From the NCBI GenBank assembly GCA_017654935.2, contig CM065690.1:33333626-33397625 (forward strand): 64,000 nt of DNA, written 5' to 3'. Made by a program: the position numbers and the translations under genes. The DNA is from Phymorhynchus buccinoides (taxonomy: Eukaryota > Mollusca > Gastropoda > Neogastropoda > Raphitomidae). Shown piece after piece: positions 1-14,780 of the stretch (position 1 is its first letter; each line of letters opens with the position of its first letter). Under the pieces are notes generated by a model. That model saw only the letters and a list, made by a program, of their open reading frames with translations. It did no database searches and was not told where the DNA came from.

Positions 1-388
1 AGAGAGAGAGAGAGACACACACAGACAGACATAGAGAAACAGAGACAGCCAGACTGACTGACAGAGAGTGAGAGAGAGAGAGAGAGACACACAGACAGAC
101 ATAGAGAAACAGAGACAGCCAGACTGACTGACAGAGAGTGAGAGAGAGAGACAAACAGAGTGAGAGAGAGAGACAAACACACCTATCAGGTTTCTGTAGA
201 GAGCTGTTAGGGGTACACACAAGGACAATGAAACCACCTGTTCTAGCAGAACTAAGAAGATATCCAATCTCCCTCAACACAATAGGCCAAGAGATATCAT
301 TTTGGGTACATAAAACTGAGTCAAAAGAAGACTGCTACATGTAAGCATGTAATGATACCAGTTGACACTAAAAAATAAAACATCTTGG

Positions 389-430
<42 letters not shown>

Positions 431-469
431 TAATCAAAATGTTAAATCTCGCTACAATCACTTGGTTTC

Positions 470-1010
470 TCCCATATTATATTGAAAAATCAGGACACAT
501 TTAACATTAAACGACTTAAATATGCAATAATCACCAAATTGAAAGACTGTTATGTACAATTTTGGAAAACCACTAAAGGCAGTGGTGCCTCAAGGCTTCA
601 ATTCTACAATACAATCACCCACACTCTTACAGTATCCAGCCATATTTAACAACTAGCATGAATGTGAAACATAAAACAGCTCTATGTCGCTTAAGATTAA
701 GTACACACGACTTTCACATTGAAAAGGGACGCTATCATCATATTCCAAGAGAAGAAAGAATGTGTAAATCTTGTAACGTGGTGGAGGATGAATTTAATTT
801 CCTAGATGATTATACACTGTATACTGAATTGCGGTATGCTCTCATTAACTGTGTTAATGAACAGTTTCGTTATTAATTGTCAATAACCCAATCATCAACT
901 GAAAATTATTCAGAATTTCAGTCTTCAAGTTTCATACTGAAATCAAATTCTTTTCATCCTGAAGTAGCAAGATATGTGCATGAATGCTTTGCTGTCCGCA
1001 GTGAATAATT
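470..1010 (+). pseudogene. LINE ORF2 C-terminal relic (Cys-motif end)
   Basis: Broken plus-strand reading. The block at 658-790 reads LCRLRLSTHDFHIEKGRYHH ... IPREERMCKSC ... DEFNF, the LSKFRLSSHxLxIExGRxxxIPRExRxCxxC pattern typical of the C-terminus of APE-type LINE ORF2. The end HPEVARYVHECFAVRSE is at about 958-1008. Stops and frameshifts separate the parts. A tail with AATAAAAGAGTTTGAGTTTT follows at 1567. Confidence 0.7.
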
Positions 1011-1774
1011 ACATGAGCATACTGTTTTCGTGTTCTTTGTTTGCTACATATATTTTGTCACCAACTTTACCTTGTGCTTTTCTGTTTTATTTCCTTCCGT
1101 GGTACCTACTGGTATGTGTTTACCACATCTGTACCCGGAGGGACGTTTAGTTTCAGGACTTTTTTCAAGTCAAATTCACATGAGATCCTTTTCATAAACA
1201 ACAGTCAAGAATAATGTTAGGCCTATAGTATGTAAGAAAATTAGTTATATTCAGGAACCTGTGTCAGATTTTCACTCATGGGCATTTTTACTTATATTTG
1301 CGATAAAAAGTGTATTATTTAAGAACATTTTCTACTAAATAAATTGCATGGTACTGTTCAACAATTTTTGTTCATGAATCGGATGGAAGAAATATGCTAA
1401 AAAAATACAATGAAGAACATACAGCCAAAATAAATGTTTAAAAAGAAAAGCTTGGTTGTAGTTTTTATGTAAGATTTCTAGATTCAGTCATTTCACTAAA
1501 CAGCTCAAGTCTGTCTTACTATAGGCCTATCTGTGTCAATAATTCCTTTGATGGTTTTTTTACGACAAATAAAAGAGTTTGAGTTTTGAGTTTTCACACA
1601 GACAGACAGGTAAGGACACTCATGCAGGTCTGAGAATTCAACTTCAAGGAGTTCTTAAACATTGTATAATTGTATAAGCAGAAAGGGAAGCAATTGAGGT
1701 GATATAGATCAATGAAATGGTAAAGCCAAAGGAGATGAGGAAGACGGAAAGGAATGTTAAAATGTGTGTCAAGT
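1011..1774. other. No gene recognised; retroelement 3' UTR-like sequence
   Basis: AT-rich and without long ORFs. 1190-1360 resembles 23620-23770 (TTCATAAACAACAGTCAAGA compared with TTCATAAATCACAGTCGAGC), so both are probably remnants of one element family. Confidence 0.5.
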
Positions 1775-1955
1775 CAAGTCAAGTCAAAATGATCTTTATT
1801 GAGGATAAAGGAGTAAGCTTGACTGCTTTTTTTTCATCCTGTCCTCAGAATGAAAAGTAATACGAAAGCAACTCGAAAAATAACTCAACATGCAAAACAA
1901 AACATTCCAAACTACTAAGCATTAGCCTAATAATATAACTCATTGAAATAACTCT

Positions 1956-2007
<52 letters not shown>

Positions 2008-2340
2008 AATGAATGGGAGATTGAAGTGAAAGTGGTTGTCCCTTCCCCATTTCATTTTCTCCCCATCACCCATATTAACAAATGTCCCGGACACAATGGA
2101 ACAAAGCAAAGAACAATCAAAGTATAAAAATTGTAAAGTATCAATTAAAAGGACATGTTCCGACGGAATAGGTGCTAAATTTCTAAAGTTAGAGACTAAT
2201 TCATAGGGTTTCTAACATATGACATTTAAGTGCTTTCATAAATGTCTGTCTTGATGTACACGATTTTAAATTAAAAGATAAATTGTTCCATGCCGTACAG
2301 CCGGAGTACAATAAACTAGATTTATAAAGATTATTACGGT
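1775..2340 (-). pseudogene. LINE 3' end, minus strand
   Basis: 2201-2340 on the minus strand encodes NLYKSSLLYSGCTAWNNLSF then NLKSCTSRQTFMKALKCHML, the usual LINE ORF2 C-terminal pattern (SLxYSGxxxWNxLPxxLKxxxSxxxFKxxLK). The element's 3' end is at about 1775 with (CAAGT)n beside TGATCTTTATTGAGGATAAA. An internal (AG)n block sits at 1959-2005. A G-rich run at 2342-2390 truncates the 5' side. Confidence 0.65.
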
Positions 2341-2604
2341 GTGTGTGGGTGGTGGTGGGTGGGTGGGGTGGGGTGGGGGGGGGGGGGGGGTTGCATGAAG
2401 CAGACGCGTGTAACATGTTTACTACGCAACCATTGTAAACAGTTAGTGTTGAGGACACACACACCGGTGACCCTGCACCACGAAAGGGACATTAAGTGTC
2501 TTCTTCTTCCTCTGCGTTCGCAGGACAAAAGGTCATAATGGTAATGTACGTATGTGTCCGTTTGCACTGGTCTCCCCGCTGCGTGCAGCCGAGGAGATTA
2601 AGAG

Positions 2605-3110
2605 TCAAACTGACCATTCTACACAAAAAAGTATACATTTGAAAAATTAAGTCAATGCTCTTTCTAATGATACGCGAACCATTCTTGTATCTTTTTCTGC
2701 TCCAGAGTAAAGATCATATAGTACGGTGTGCGTCAGCTATTTTGAGAAAAGCAGTCTAAATTCTAGCCTAGCTGAAGAACATGCATTGACCTACTCGTTT
2801 CAAAGCACTTATAAGACCATTTAGAGACCATATTAAGGGTTATCCTCTATAGGTATGAAAGATGAGTATGTTAGAGAACACGAAAATACCCATAACTGAA
2901 CATTGACAAACAAAATGAGATTTTTGACTTTCCAAGCCTGTTGTAAGAAACTAGCCCAGGGACTTGATGTCCCTTTCGTGGTGCTGGGTCCTATCCCTTT
3001 TAATTATTTGGGCAATAGCATGCCAGCAAAATCAGTCAACTATGACTGCTAAATAGAAGGTTCACATTTCAGCACAGACAAAGACAACTTGGGAAGAGAG
3101 GGGTAGTATT
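2605..3110. other. Nothing recognised
   Basis: AT-rich sequence with no ORF over 60 codons, no TIR pair and no clear repeat to other parts of the window. Confidence 0.5.
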
Positions 3111-3118
3111 GCTGCATT

Positions 3119-3437
<319 letters not shown>

Positions 3438-4325
3438 AGTGACGCTTCACTTCAAACGTTTAACTGTGTGTTAGTGAGTGAGAGACAGACAGACAAATAT
3501 AGTGACTGGGTGTGGGTGTGGGTGTGGGGGGTATAGAGCCCAAATAGGAAGTAAGAAAGCTTGTTATGAGACAATGTCACTCATTTACAGTGTGTGTATG
3601 ATTTAAATGAAAAATAGGTTCGCCAAGACTGTGGAATGGATGACACGAACTCACAAAACACGAATCCCGTGCGCCAATAGCAGTCTAAACGAATACTTCG
3701 GGCGTAGGGCAGGATAAACATCCCCGATCGGAAGAAGAAGAAGAAGAAGAAGAACTTAGTATGTTCAATTGTGTTCTCCACTATCAAGACAAATGTCATT
3801 TGCGTTTGTCCTACTGATTTCTGCAAGAGCCATGACGCACACGTGATGACTCGACCTCCATTTTGTCTGATCGATTTTCGAAAAGGGTGCGGTTTCAATA
3901 CTGTTTCGTTCACCGTGGCTATTTATAGATGATCAAATTGTCTGTGTAGCATTGCTAATTAAAATTATTTTTTTTTTCTCTCTTTCAAGCCCCAGAGACA
4001 CAAACTAAGATATTAATAAAGATCGTCTCTTTGTCTCTTGGACGAGGTTTGGACGCAGACATGATGGTGCTTGTCGCCATTGGGCCGTGCCTAGTGGTTT
4101 GCAAGTAGGCTTCTTGGCCCGAATCCCCCTCGATCGGTGAGGGAAAAAACCCCGATTTATTAATCAAATCAACAACATTCCATTCAATTCAAAAAACGTT
4201 ATTTTCCATTTTAAAAAAGAAGAAGTTTAAAATGGAAAATGTTCTTCCACAACATGTGCAGTAGATTAAAGTGAGTATATTAAATCAATTGTTAAGAGCA
4301 CAAATACACAAACACGCACACACAT

Positions 4326-4597
<272 letters not shown>

Positions 4598-4924
4598 TGA
4601 CACACACTATATAAAGAGATATTAATTTTGTCACAGTCGTCAACAGTAAGAAAAAAAATCAACATGATTCAAATCCCTAACATAGACATGCCTAGGTGGG
4701 TGTTTTTATGATGAGCGTATTAAACGAAGTATTTTGGCAATAAGATTATGAGCACCTACCTGTTATTAATGCCACTTTTCCAGTCAAGTTTCCCATAACC
4801 GAAGCCATCCTGTCTGCTGCTGGTGGTAGGACCGATCTGTGAAGAGAGCTAACTTCAACCTGGGATCCGACAACCGACAGGTGAAAAAAGAGGCCACACG
4901 CCTGTTAGAGAGAAGGGCTGTCAA

Positions 4925-5035
4925 ATAGAGCTGGGTACCGGTACGGATTTCCGTACCGGTGTTATACCGGTATTGTTTTCGACGTACCGGTATTTTGCAC
5001 CGGTATATACCAGTTGAGTTGCTGGTAATGCATTA
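4925..5035. repeat. ACCGGTA-rich cluster, probable end of a hAT-like element
   Basis: AGAGCTGGGTACCGGTACGG, then TCCGTACCGGTGTTATACCG and ACGTACCGGTATTTTGCACC GG: five ACCGGT palindromes in 80 bp. Similar starts are known at hAT-type ends; assignment is tentative. Confidence 0.4.
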
Positions 5036-5582
5036 ACATTTTGATGACACGCAAAACAGCCACCCCACGAAGTCCAACGGGCAGGTGTGGCCAAGAAACC
5101 CTGTGAATTAACCCTTCCCGTGCCCCGTGGGTGTGCTTGCACCCATTCTTTTTCTTTTTGCTTCATATTTTCAAAACCGTTAATTGAATCTTGCTGAAAT
5201 GTTATAACTTTGTCAATGTAAGATTCGAGCATGCGCACCCCGAAACTCAATCATTTGTGTTGACAAACAAGCGAGTAAATAAACAACAAAGTCGTCGTTT
5301 AACTAACATTATGTTCTCTCATAGAAAGAAAGAGAGAGAGAAATACGAAATACGAAATACGAATGTTTTATTGAGGGTAAAAAGGATAAGCTACAATAGC
5401 CTCTTTGCACCTTGCCCTCTCACTCACACATTCATACCATGCATCAAGCAAGAACATTTAGCATAAAACAATCAAGTAAAAACAAAAATTGTCACATGAA
5501 ATAAGTGAAAAAGAATCAAAAATGGGAATTAAAAGCAAACATGAATAATGATTAACAATGGTGAACTTGAATTGGTGGCTTA

Positions 5583-5906
<324 letters not shown>

Positions 5907-6002
5907 GAGTACGAAAGAGGGGAAGCAATTCTGAGACAATGACAATTATTCAGAATAATACCACTTTTAAAGAAGAACAAAAAGAGAGATAAGATGGGAA
6001 TA

Positions 6003-6188
<186 letters not shown>

Positions 6189-7097
6189 CGAACGGAATTT
6201 TATTTATACAGGGTAATGAGATAAGTATGCATACTTTTTTTTTTACACCCAGCCCTGTGGTAAACGAAAATATCGAATAAACAACAATAAAAAAAAACAT
6301 GCAATGAAAGAAAATAATAAACAACAACCATGAACAGCATGTAAAAAGTGAAAATGTTGAGGGAGAGAGGGAGGGAGGGAGAGGAGAGAGAGAGAGAGGG
6401 GGGGGGGGGGAGAGAGAGAGACACACAGAGAGAGAGGGATGCAGACAATTCAACATTTGTATGGGCATTTGTTACATTAGTGTGCAAACATTTTAAAAAT
6501 CAAATGTCAAAATATAATTCTTAAGATGTCTTTGAAAAGATGAATAACGTGATATTTCTTTCAAATTAGTAGGTAAAGAGTTCCATATGGAACCTCCGGA
6601 ATAATACAGACTGGATTTGAATAACTCCAAGCGGTGTCTATGGAGAGAAATCTTGTGCACATGTCTTTTATCATTTAACGTGAATTTATTTCTTAATCTA
6701 GATGGTGCCATTCCGTTCATTATTTTGTGCATAAGTCTTCCTTTATTCAATTTTAGTCGATAGGTAAAATATTATGATTCTTAAAATCTCCTGATGTTAA
6801 GGAACTCGATTTCAATAGAACTAGTTTAAAGCCGCGATTATAAGAGCGGACAAGGGGTTTCAAAGTGTTGTCACTGGCACAGTCCCAGAGTGTCGAAGCA
6901 TAGTCAACTAGTGATTGAATGTGTGCACTGAAGAAGAGTTTCCTGGCTTCCTGGTTTAGAAAATGTTTTATTTGGGATAATTGGAACTTTATTTTGCGAT
7001 GTTTTTGCTTAAATGAGTGATATGGTCCTGCCAGGATAAATAGTTATCAATGGTTAATCCTAAGACTTTGTGGGGTTTTATTTCCTCGATTTCTTTA

Positions 7098-7640
7098 TTA
7101 TTGGCATATAGGTTTGGAGTAGGTGCATGTAGGTTTTGACGTTTCTGTCTGGTAGTTATCAGCATGTTTTGTGTTTCCAATATTTAGTGACATATGGTTA
7201 AAATGTGTCCAGGTTGTGAGTTTATTAATGTTTTCTTGTACGTTTACATATAGGGTGTTTAAATTACGATCAGATGAATGGATCGTGGTATCACCTGCAA
7301 AAAGATCACTAAGGAATGAAAGGAAAATGGGCACATCGTTTACATATACCGAAAAAAGGATAGGACCAAGGATAGAACCTTGTGGCACACCACCTTTTGA
7401 ACAACGAAAGTCTGAAATTTTATTATCAATAGAAACACATTGTTGACGGGAGCTAAGGAATGATGACAGGAGTGCAATAGCGTCGGCTGAAAAATTATAC
7501 ACTGATAGTTTACGAGGAAGAAGAGCATGGTTTATCGTGTCAAAAGCCTTGGCAAAATCAACGAAGACGGCTGCTGTGTATTCATCATTATTAATATTGG
7601 AAAGCCATTGGTCAACCAGATTTACAGAGCTGCATGATAC
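7098..7640 (-). pseudogene. LINE reverse-transcriptase core, catalytic box mutated
   Basis: Motif A is FVDFAKAFDTINHALL at about 7521-7570 (minus). GGVPQGSILGPILFSVYVND and then LFAGDTT follow. Motif C of active RTs is [FY]ADD; here the first Asp is Gly. Frames change between motif A and the rest. Confidence 0.85.
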
Positions 7641-7721
7641 GAATAATTTTCTCTAAACCCCGATTGATTTGGGTGTAGGCGGTCAAACTTTTTAATGTGT
7701 GATGAGATGTGACTTGGTGTG

Positions 7722-8561
7722 CTACTCTAGTGGTTTTGAGAGAACAGAGAGAATTGAGATGGGTCTGTAGTTGGAGGGGTCATTTTGTTCACCTGATTTA
7801 TAAAGAGGAATTATTTTGCTAGTTTTGAAGTGCTTGGGGAAGTAGTTTTTATCAATACAAATATTGTATATGTAGGTTAGAGTATCTGTGATGTATGATG
7901 CACTGAGTTTTATTATTTTACTGTCAACTTCGTGTACGCCTTTTGATTTGGACTGTTTGATTTTAATTAAACTGTTATAAACATCAAATACCGCCATGGG
8001 TGGTATGGTCAATGGGGTGTTAATCTGTTTTTCTTTGCAACATTCCTTTAGTTCCTTTAAGTCATTTTGTGTCGATTTGTCATTTAGAATAATTTTGTAG
8101 GCTACATTGACAAAGTGTTCGTTAAGTTCATCAGTGGATATGTTTTTGGAAGTGGATTGTTTCTGAGAAACGTGCTTGTTTGTGATACAGTTGATTGCCT
8201 TCCATACAGATTTCGAATCATTTTTAGAGCCAGCTAAATCTTGAAAATATCTCTTCCTGGAGTTGCGTAACAAGGTACTAACTTTATTTCGCTGTGCCTG
8301 AAATTCATCTTGATTTTTAGAGTCGCAGAGCAAATCTCTGTTGTTCATTTCGCTATCAATATCTTTTGTTATCCAGGATGATTTAGGTTTGTGTTTAACT
8401 CGTTTACATTTAATTGGTGCGTGTTTATTGTAAATATCTATGAATGTGTTATACCAGAAATCCACAGTTTCATCTGGGTCAGTGTATTGATAGACGTGTG
8501 AAAGCTGGGACTGTGCCAGATCAAAGAGAAATGAATCTTCGTTGAATTTTGAAAAAAACAT
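7722..8561 (-). pseudogene. LINE linker and RT N-terminal region
   Basis: A 279-codon open stretch that includes KRVKHKPKSSWITKDI and RNKVSTLLRNSRKRYFQDL, and ends KTSKIIPLYKSGEQNDPSNY RPISILSVLSK, the conserved start of the RT domain (KxxxIxPxxKxGxxxxxxNYRPISLLxxxSK). Confidence 0.88.
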
Positions 8562-8604
8562 CTGTAATTAATTTTTTATGTCCAGCTTTAGGGATTTTTT
8601 AACC

Positions 8605-9043
8605 TTTCTTGTTCCAAGTTATGCAGATTGGTTTGTGATCGCTACAGCCAGACAACGGTGAGCAAAGCTCAATAATGTTTTGCTTTTCGGTTGTGTATAT
8701 GTGGTCAATTAGCGTCTCAGATGTTGGTGTGATTCTAGTCGGTATATTAATGAGTTGTGTTAACTGAAAACTTTCGTATAATTGTGTCCATTGCACTTGA
8801 GGTTTCATTAAGTCTATATTGAAGTCACCAAATATTATTGTTTCTTTTGATTCTAGGATTACATGATCCATCATGGAGTTAAAAATGTATTTCCAGTCAA
8901 CACGTTCTGAAGGATGTCTGTATAAGAATCCTAATAATAATAATGGCTTAGTGTGTTTAATGTAAACTTCCATCCATAAGCATTCAATGCCATGCTGTTC
9001 AAAAACATGCATTCGCTTGAAGCTGATAGAATGGCTAGAGTAT
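8605..9043 (-). pseudogene. LINE endonuclease domain, C-terminal part
   Basis: The minus frame reads FKRMHVFEQHGIECLWMEVY, then ETIIFGDFNIDLM and LIDHIYTTEKQ ... SDHKPICITW. GDFN(I/V)D and SDHxP are catalytic motifs of APE-like endonucleases. The N-terminal part of the domain is at 10301-10459, across the inserted element. Confidence 0.88.
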
Positions 9044-9229
9044 GCTAAAAGGGGGGCATACCAATAGCGCGCCTTGTACGAAAGCGCGACCATACTGTCA
9101 TAACTTTCTGACATACCAACTGCGCGACCGTGGCATATACCAGTTGCGCGACCGTGGCATATACCAATTGCCTTCCACAAGCATTTTGCAGACCTTTTTT
9201 TTTATCATAAACATCCGTCGATATTCAAC

Positions 9230-9439
9230 TTGATGGAGAAACTGAAGCTGGTGCAGACCGAGTCCTACGTTAAAATGACAGCCATCCACGCAGGAGTTGA
9301 GGCGGCTGCCATACGGCGTCAAAGACGACTGAAAATGAAAGACATGCACAGGATTCAGAGACGGTACGAGGCCGGAGAGATTGATCGGTACCACTATATG
9401 AAAGCGATGGCGTATAAGAACTTGCCTTGTATGGGTTGA
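9230..9439 (+). other. 70-codon passenger ORF inside the TIR element
   Basis: Non-repetitive composition (IRRQRRLKMKDMHRIQRRYE, then DRYHYMKAMAYKN); basic and possibly helical. Parts recur as decayed copies inside the same element, at 9470-9510 (GGATTCAGAGACAGTACAAG) and 10030-10058 (CATACAGCGTCAAAGAGGAC). That suggests a captured and duplicated fragment. I do not recognise the family. Confidence 0.4.
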
Positions 9440-9548
9440 CAGGCTTCGGTTGAATAAATTGATCCAATATAGGATTCAGAGACAGTACAAGGCCAAAGAT
9501 AATTGATCCAATTTTTCCGTTTCTGTTGAGCGAGAGACTAGTGTTTGT

Positions 9549-9873
<325 letters not shown>

Positions 9874-10929
9874 TTTTAGTAATAACGCCTGTGGTACATG
9901 ATACTGACTGATGATTATTGAATCGATATTGATGATTTAATCGAGATATCTAGTGTTTGTGAATAGTGTATTTAGATTCTGTGCTTTATCTGTATTCATT
10001 TTTTAGCTCCAATGTTTCCGTTTCTGGTGCCATACAGCGTCAAAGAGGACTGAAAATGGTATTTATTATAATCCCCTTAATTTGAGCGTTTGGTTTTATT
10101 GTGGTACAAGTATTACATTTCAGTAATAATTTCAGTTGTAAATCTGTTTTATGTGTGATCGTGTGTGCTCGCGCATTAGGTATATGACATGGTCGCGCAA
10201 TTAGTATATGACATGGTCGCGCAATTGGTATGTCAAAATCGGATGACACCATGTTCGCGCTTTCGTAAAAGGCGCGCTAATGGTCTGTAACCGCTAAAAG
10301 ACCCGTTTGTCTCTGTTGTGTGGGATCTAAATAAATGAGACTCGCCAAAACAAAAAATATGAAAGGGGTTTCCTGAATTATGCAAATCGAAGATACATCT
10401 GCTAACTTGTTGATCACGTGGTTGATGTTTAAATAACCTATTCTCAAGCCTTCTTTCACAGGCCAAGAAGTAGTACAGCCACAATGTCAAAAACACCAAC
10501 ATAAACAAATACAGTCAATAAAAATAGGAATATCAACAGCTCCAATTAATGAAATGTCGTAACCGAAGTGAAACAACAAATGTAAAGCACTGTCAATATC
10601 AATCTGCCAAACTCACAAAAAGGAGGAAAACAAGGGGGGGGGGGGGGGGGGGGGGGGTTGTTGTTAGTAATAGTCAAGCAGTGACTGAAAGAGGAAAACA
10701 TAAAAAAGTTAATTCGTTATCACTTGATAGGAAAAACACAGTATAATACAAAATGAACAAATAATCAAATGCTGACCTGAGCTGAATCTGAATCAATGCA
10801 ACACAATTTGCCAGATTCAATCCAAGTCTTATAAGCATCAAATCACACGAAATATATTAAGCATCAAACCACAATAATGAACAGTGATATATAATCACAA
10901 GATGTAGTAGGCCTAGTCGATCACGCTTA

Positions 10930-11565
10930 TTGACCAGGAAGGGGAACTCAAGCATTAAGTTAGAGGGCAGCAAACTACAGCACACCTGTCAGTGCGTGCG
11001 TGAGCACACATACACACAAAAAAGCATACAATTACGCCTATGCGTGGGAATATATATGCAGGCATACACACATACACACATACATGCACACACATTCACG
11101 CACACATGCATACACACAAATACACACATGTACGCACGCGCACACACACCTGCAAGCACGCAAGGAGTTTTCACTTGAGTGGTCGCACGCGCAAACAATT
11201 TCATGAACATGCACACACCAATGGGCCGGCATTCCGTCACAAACGCATTCACTCACTTAGGATTGCACATTTTAGTGCATCATGTAGGCTAGATCTGTAT
11301 CAGGCAGAATAACAAGTATGTGTGGAGCGGATGTGACAGAAAACAACCACCAAAGTGTATGTATAAATAACACATTAGTATGATCATATTTTTGTCAACG
11401 ACATCTTGATTGACTGACATAATGCACCATTCATTTAACATATTTATGTACACACATTTTGAGTACATCCAATTACTTGCACAATAGATATTATTAAAGA
11501 AAGAGCCCAAACACACTCCCACACACACACACACACGCACGCACACACACACACACACACACACA

Positions 11566-11607
<42 letters not shown>

Positions 11608-11690
11608 GCATACACGCACGCACATGCGCGCGCGCACGCACACGCACGCGCGCGCACACACACGCACACACACACACACATACATTATAC
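10930..11690. repeat. (CA)n/(CG)-interrupted low-complexity blocks
   Basis: (CA)n with T/G interruptions at 11010-11160 and 11518-11682; alternating purine-pyrimidine GCGCGCGC runs at about 11567 and 11627 could form Z-DNA. A 22-bp G-run lies at 10637-10658. No gene. Confidence 0.9.
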
Positions 11691-11973
11691 CATGAATCAA
11701 TATGTTGAAATCAGCATGCATACGCATTCATTATGTACAATAATTGCACATGAGCAAGAGAAAAATTTATGTGCGAACATCATAGTAACATTTCACAATT
11801 TAAACCTGCAGTAAATTTCTCTATTAACATGTGCAACAGAGTATTTGGGCCCTGCTGCGTCAGAAGCAGTGAGGCCATGTTTAACAGCTGTGTGGCCAGA
11901 GGGTGCAGCTGACCACTGTTGGGAGCCGCTTGTCTGCTGGATGAACCACACTGGGACTGACCCGCTGTGGACT

Positions 11974-11978
<5 letters not shown>

Positions 11979-12063
<85 letters not shown>

Positions 12064-12069
12064 AGAGGG
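11979..12069. repeat. (GA)n at the 3' side of the second LINE
   Basis: Uninterrupted (GA)n of about 80 bp then GAAGAGAGAGG. It lies at the 3' edge of the minus-strand LINE at 12130-13290. Confidence 0.95.
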
Positions 12070-12129
12070 GGGAATCTAGGCATAAGTTGATGGCATTGGT
12101 ACCGTTTGCAGCAAAACTCATTAATTAAC

Positions 12130-13290
12130 ATTACTGACGAACAAGATTGTCCATTAGGAACTTGTGATAAGATTTTCGAAAGGAAGATACGCAAGTTTTC
12201 TTTTCTAGATCATCAGGGAGGTCGTTCCACAATTTACCACCTGAGAACGTAAGGGATGATTTGTATGGATCTGTTCTGGGGCGGGGCATTGCTAAATTGG
12301 TTTGGCTTCGAATTGTATGGACTTTAAATTTAATAATAAGATATTATGGTGCCAACTTATTTGCTTAGTAGGCATTTCAAATTAGATGGTAGAATGTTGA
12401 GTTCTTTATAGTCATTGGTTTCTAGGGAGGACGATTTAAGGAATATGAGTTTAAGAGAGCTTTTATATAATATTTCAACATGCTTGAGTGTGTTTTTACA
12501 AGCTGAATCCCAACATGTTGATGCATAATCAATGTCAGGTTGGATGTAGGCATGGAAAAAACGTTTACACATATGCTGATCTAAAAAGTGCTTTATTCGT
12601 TTGAGCTTAAATACTTTTTTAGAAATTTTCTTGGACAGTATTTCCATGTGTTTTGACCAGGATAAGTTGTAGTCGATGTATAAGCCGAGTGTGAAGTGAC
12701 TTCTTCAAGAGGCTTCTCATAGATAGTTGGTGTTCTTAATTGATTTTTTTAAACTTTTGCCTATTTTTTACTTGTTGTGTTTAACATGAATTTATATTTT
12801 TTGGGGTTGTAAAGCCATATGATTTTGCTCTGTCCAGTCAACTAGATTATTAATGTCACTCTGCAATCCATAACAGATTGAATCAGCATTATAGCCATTT
12901 TTATGCATTGTGGTGTCGTCTGCAAAAAGTTCACACGATGAAGTAAGATAAAGGGGGAGGTAATTTATATAGACGGTGAAGAGCATAGGTCCTAAGACAG
13001 AGCCTTGGGGAACTCCATAATTGACTGATTGAAATGAAGATGTAATATTATCTTTGGAGACGGTTTGTCGTCTGTCAGATAGAAAGGACGAAACGAGGGC
13101 GATAGAATATTGGGTTAAACCATACAATGATAGTGTTTTTAATAGAAGGCCATGGTCAATAACATCAAAGGCTTTAGTTAAGTCGACGAAAATGGTACCG
13201 GTGAGAAGGTCATTGTTAATATTGGAATGCCACTGTTCGACTAGATTAGTGAGTACTGTTTGGCAGGAATTGTTTTCTCTAAAGCCACTT
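12130..13290 (-). pseudogene. Second LINE RT fragment, minus strand, 5' truncated
   Basis: The minus frame has motif A GTIFVDLTKAFDVIDHGLLL (about 13150-13200), then YGVPQGSVLGPMLFTVYINY and an intact ELFADDTT (12792-13127). The thumb/C-terminal part at 12357-12647 includes RFFHAYIQPDIDYASTCWDS. A frameshift lies between 12650 and 12790. The 5' side is cut at about 13292 by (GA)n, and the 3' side ends at another (GA)n at 11979-12069. Related to, but distinct from, the 6.2-10.5 kb LINE. Confidence 0.85.
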
Positions 13291-13291
13291 T

Positions 13292-13735
<444 letters not shown>

Positions 13736-14233
13736 TTGTCTCTCCCGTCTCTCTGCGTGTCTCCCCCCTCCCCCCTACCTCCCACACACTTCTCTATCTC
13801 CCCCTCCCCCGCCCCCCCTCTCCCCTTCCCTCTCCCCTTTTAATATTCATTTCAAAATACAATCCAATTTTCCTCGAGTGACAGCTTTCGACAAAAGGGC
13901 CTGCTGCATTTGTATTGAGGGGTGGCTGACTCGGGACCGTTTGTCGATGTGCCCCCATCTCTACATATCACTAAGTGTGCCCCCCTCCCCCCTAGATCTA
14001 TAATATCAAAATGCAAAATCACTTCATTATCTCCCAAGGAGAACATTCGTCCATGCCGTACAACAGACACATTGACATTCATCAGCATGCATAAATATAA
14101 GTACATTTGTGGATGACAAGTCACATGATGAATAAGTATTACAAATTGCATAAGGACAACATTTGTCACGCATGAGTATAAAGTAGGATACATATTTTAG
14201 GATTACACCGGTCACATGGATACTACAACTTAA

Positions 14234-14582
14234 GGATTAAAACCCTTTCAACGCTATCCATTCCTCAGCTAAAATGTACCATTAAACTTACCCGGGTAGA
14301 GAAAATATTTTGTCTGCAATATTGGGGATTCCTCTGCGACATGCATAAAACAGGGCCTATCCTTACCTCCCAAAATTAAGAACATAAGGTCACTGGATAC
14401 CAGACCCTCATTTGATGCCTTTCAGTGACATGGGTGTTAAATCATTGTGGTGCCAAGAGGCGACAGTGGCGAGGAAAGGGTTAAGGTCACTGGATGCCAG
14501 ACCCTCATTTGATGCCTTTCAGTGACATGGGTGTTAAATCATTGTGGTGCCAAGAGGCGACAGTGGCGAGGAAAGGGTTAAA
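14234..14582 (+). mobile_element. TTAA-type MITE, half duplicated
   Basis: Member of the family opening AACCCTTTCRCCGCCAGCC and closing GGCGGTGAAAGGGTTAA. Its last 97 bp (GGTCACTGGATACCAGACCC to GGAAAGGGTTAA) is present twice in tandem (14387-14483 and 14485-14580). Non-coding. Confidence 0.75.
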
Positions 14583-14780
14583 AGGTAAAACCTATCAACA
14601 CGAGCAGACATTCAAAAGGATCATGAGTTTAATAGTTGGATGGATCTGGGGATGAAAGATGTCTGTGTCAACACCCGCTCGTTCTTCAAACATAGGCTTC
14701 CAACCCAACTTGTAAAATAAACAGTAGGCCTAAGCACAAACTCAATGCAGCTATGGTAGTATGTATGCAAAATGTTTGAA

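Noticed and set aside
658..876. Small zinc-knuckle host gene
   Set aside because: The Cys motif and flanking sequence match the C-terminal region of LINE ORF2 and are followed by an in-frame relic and a tail.
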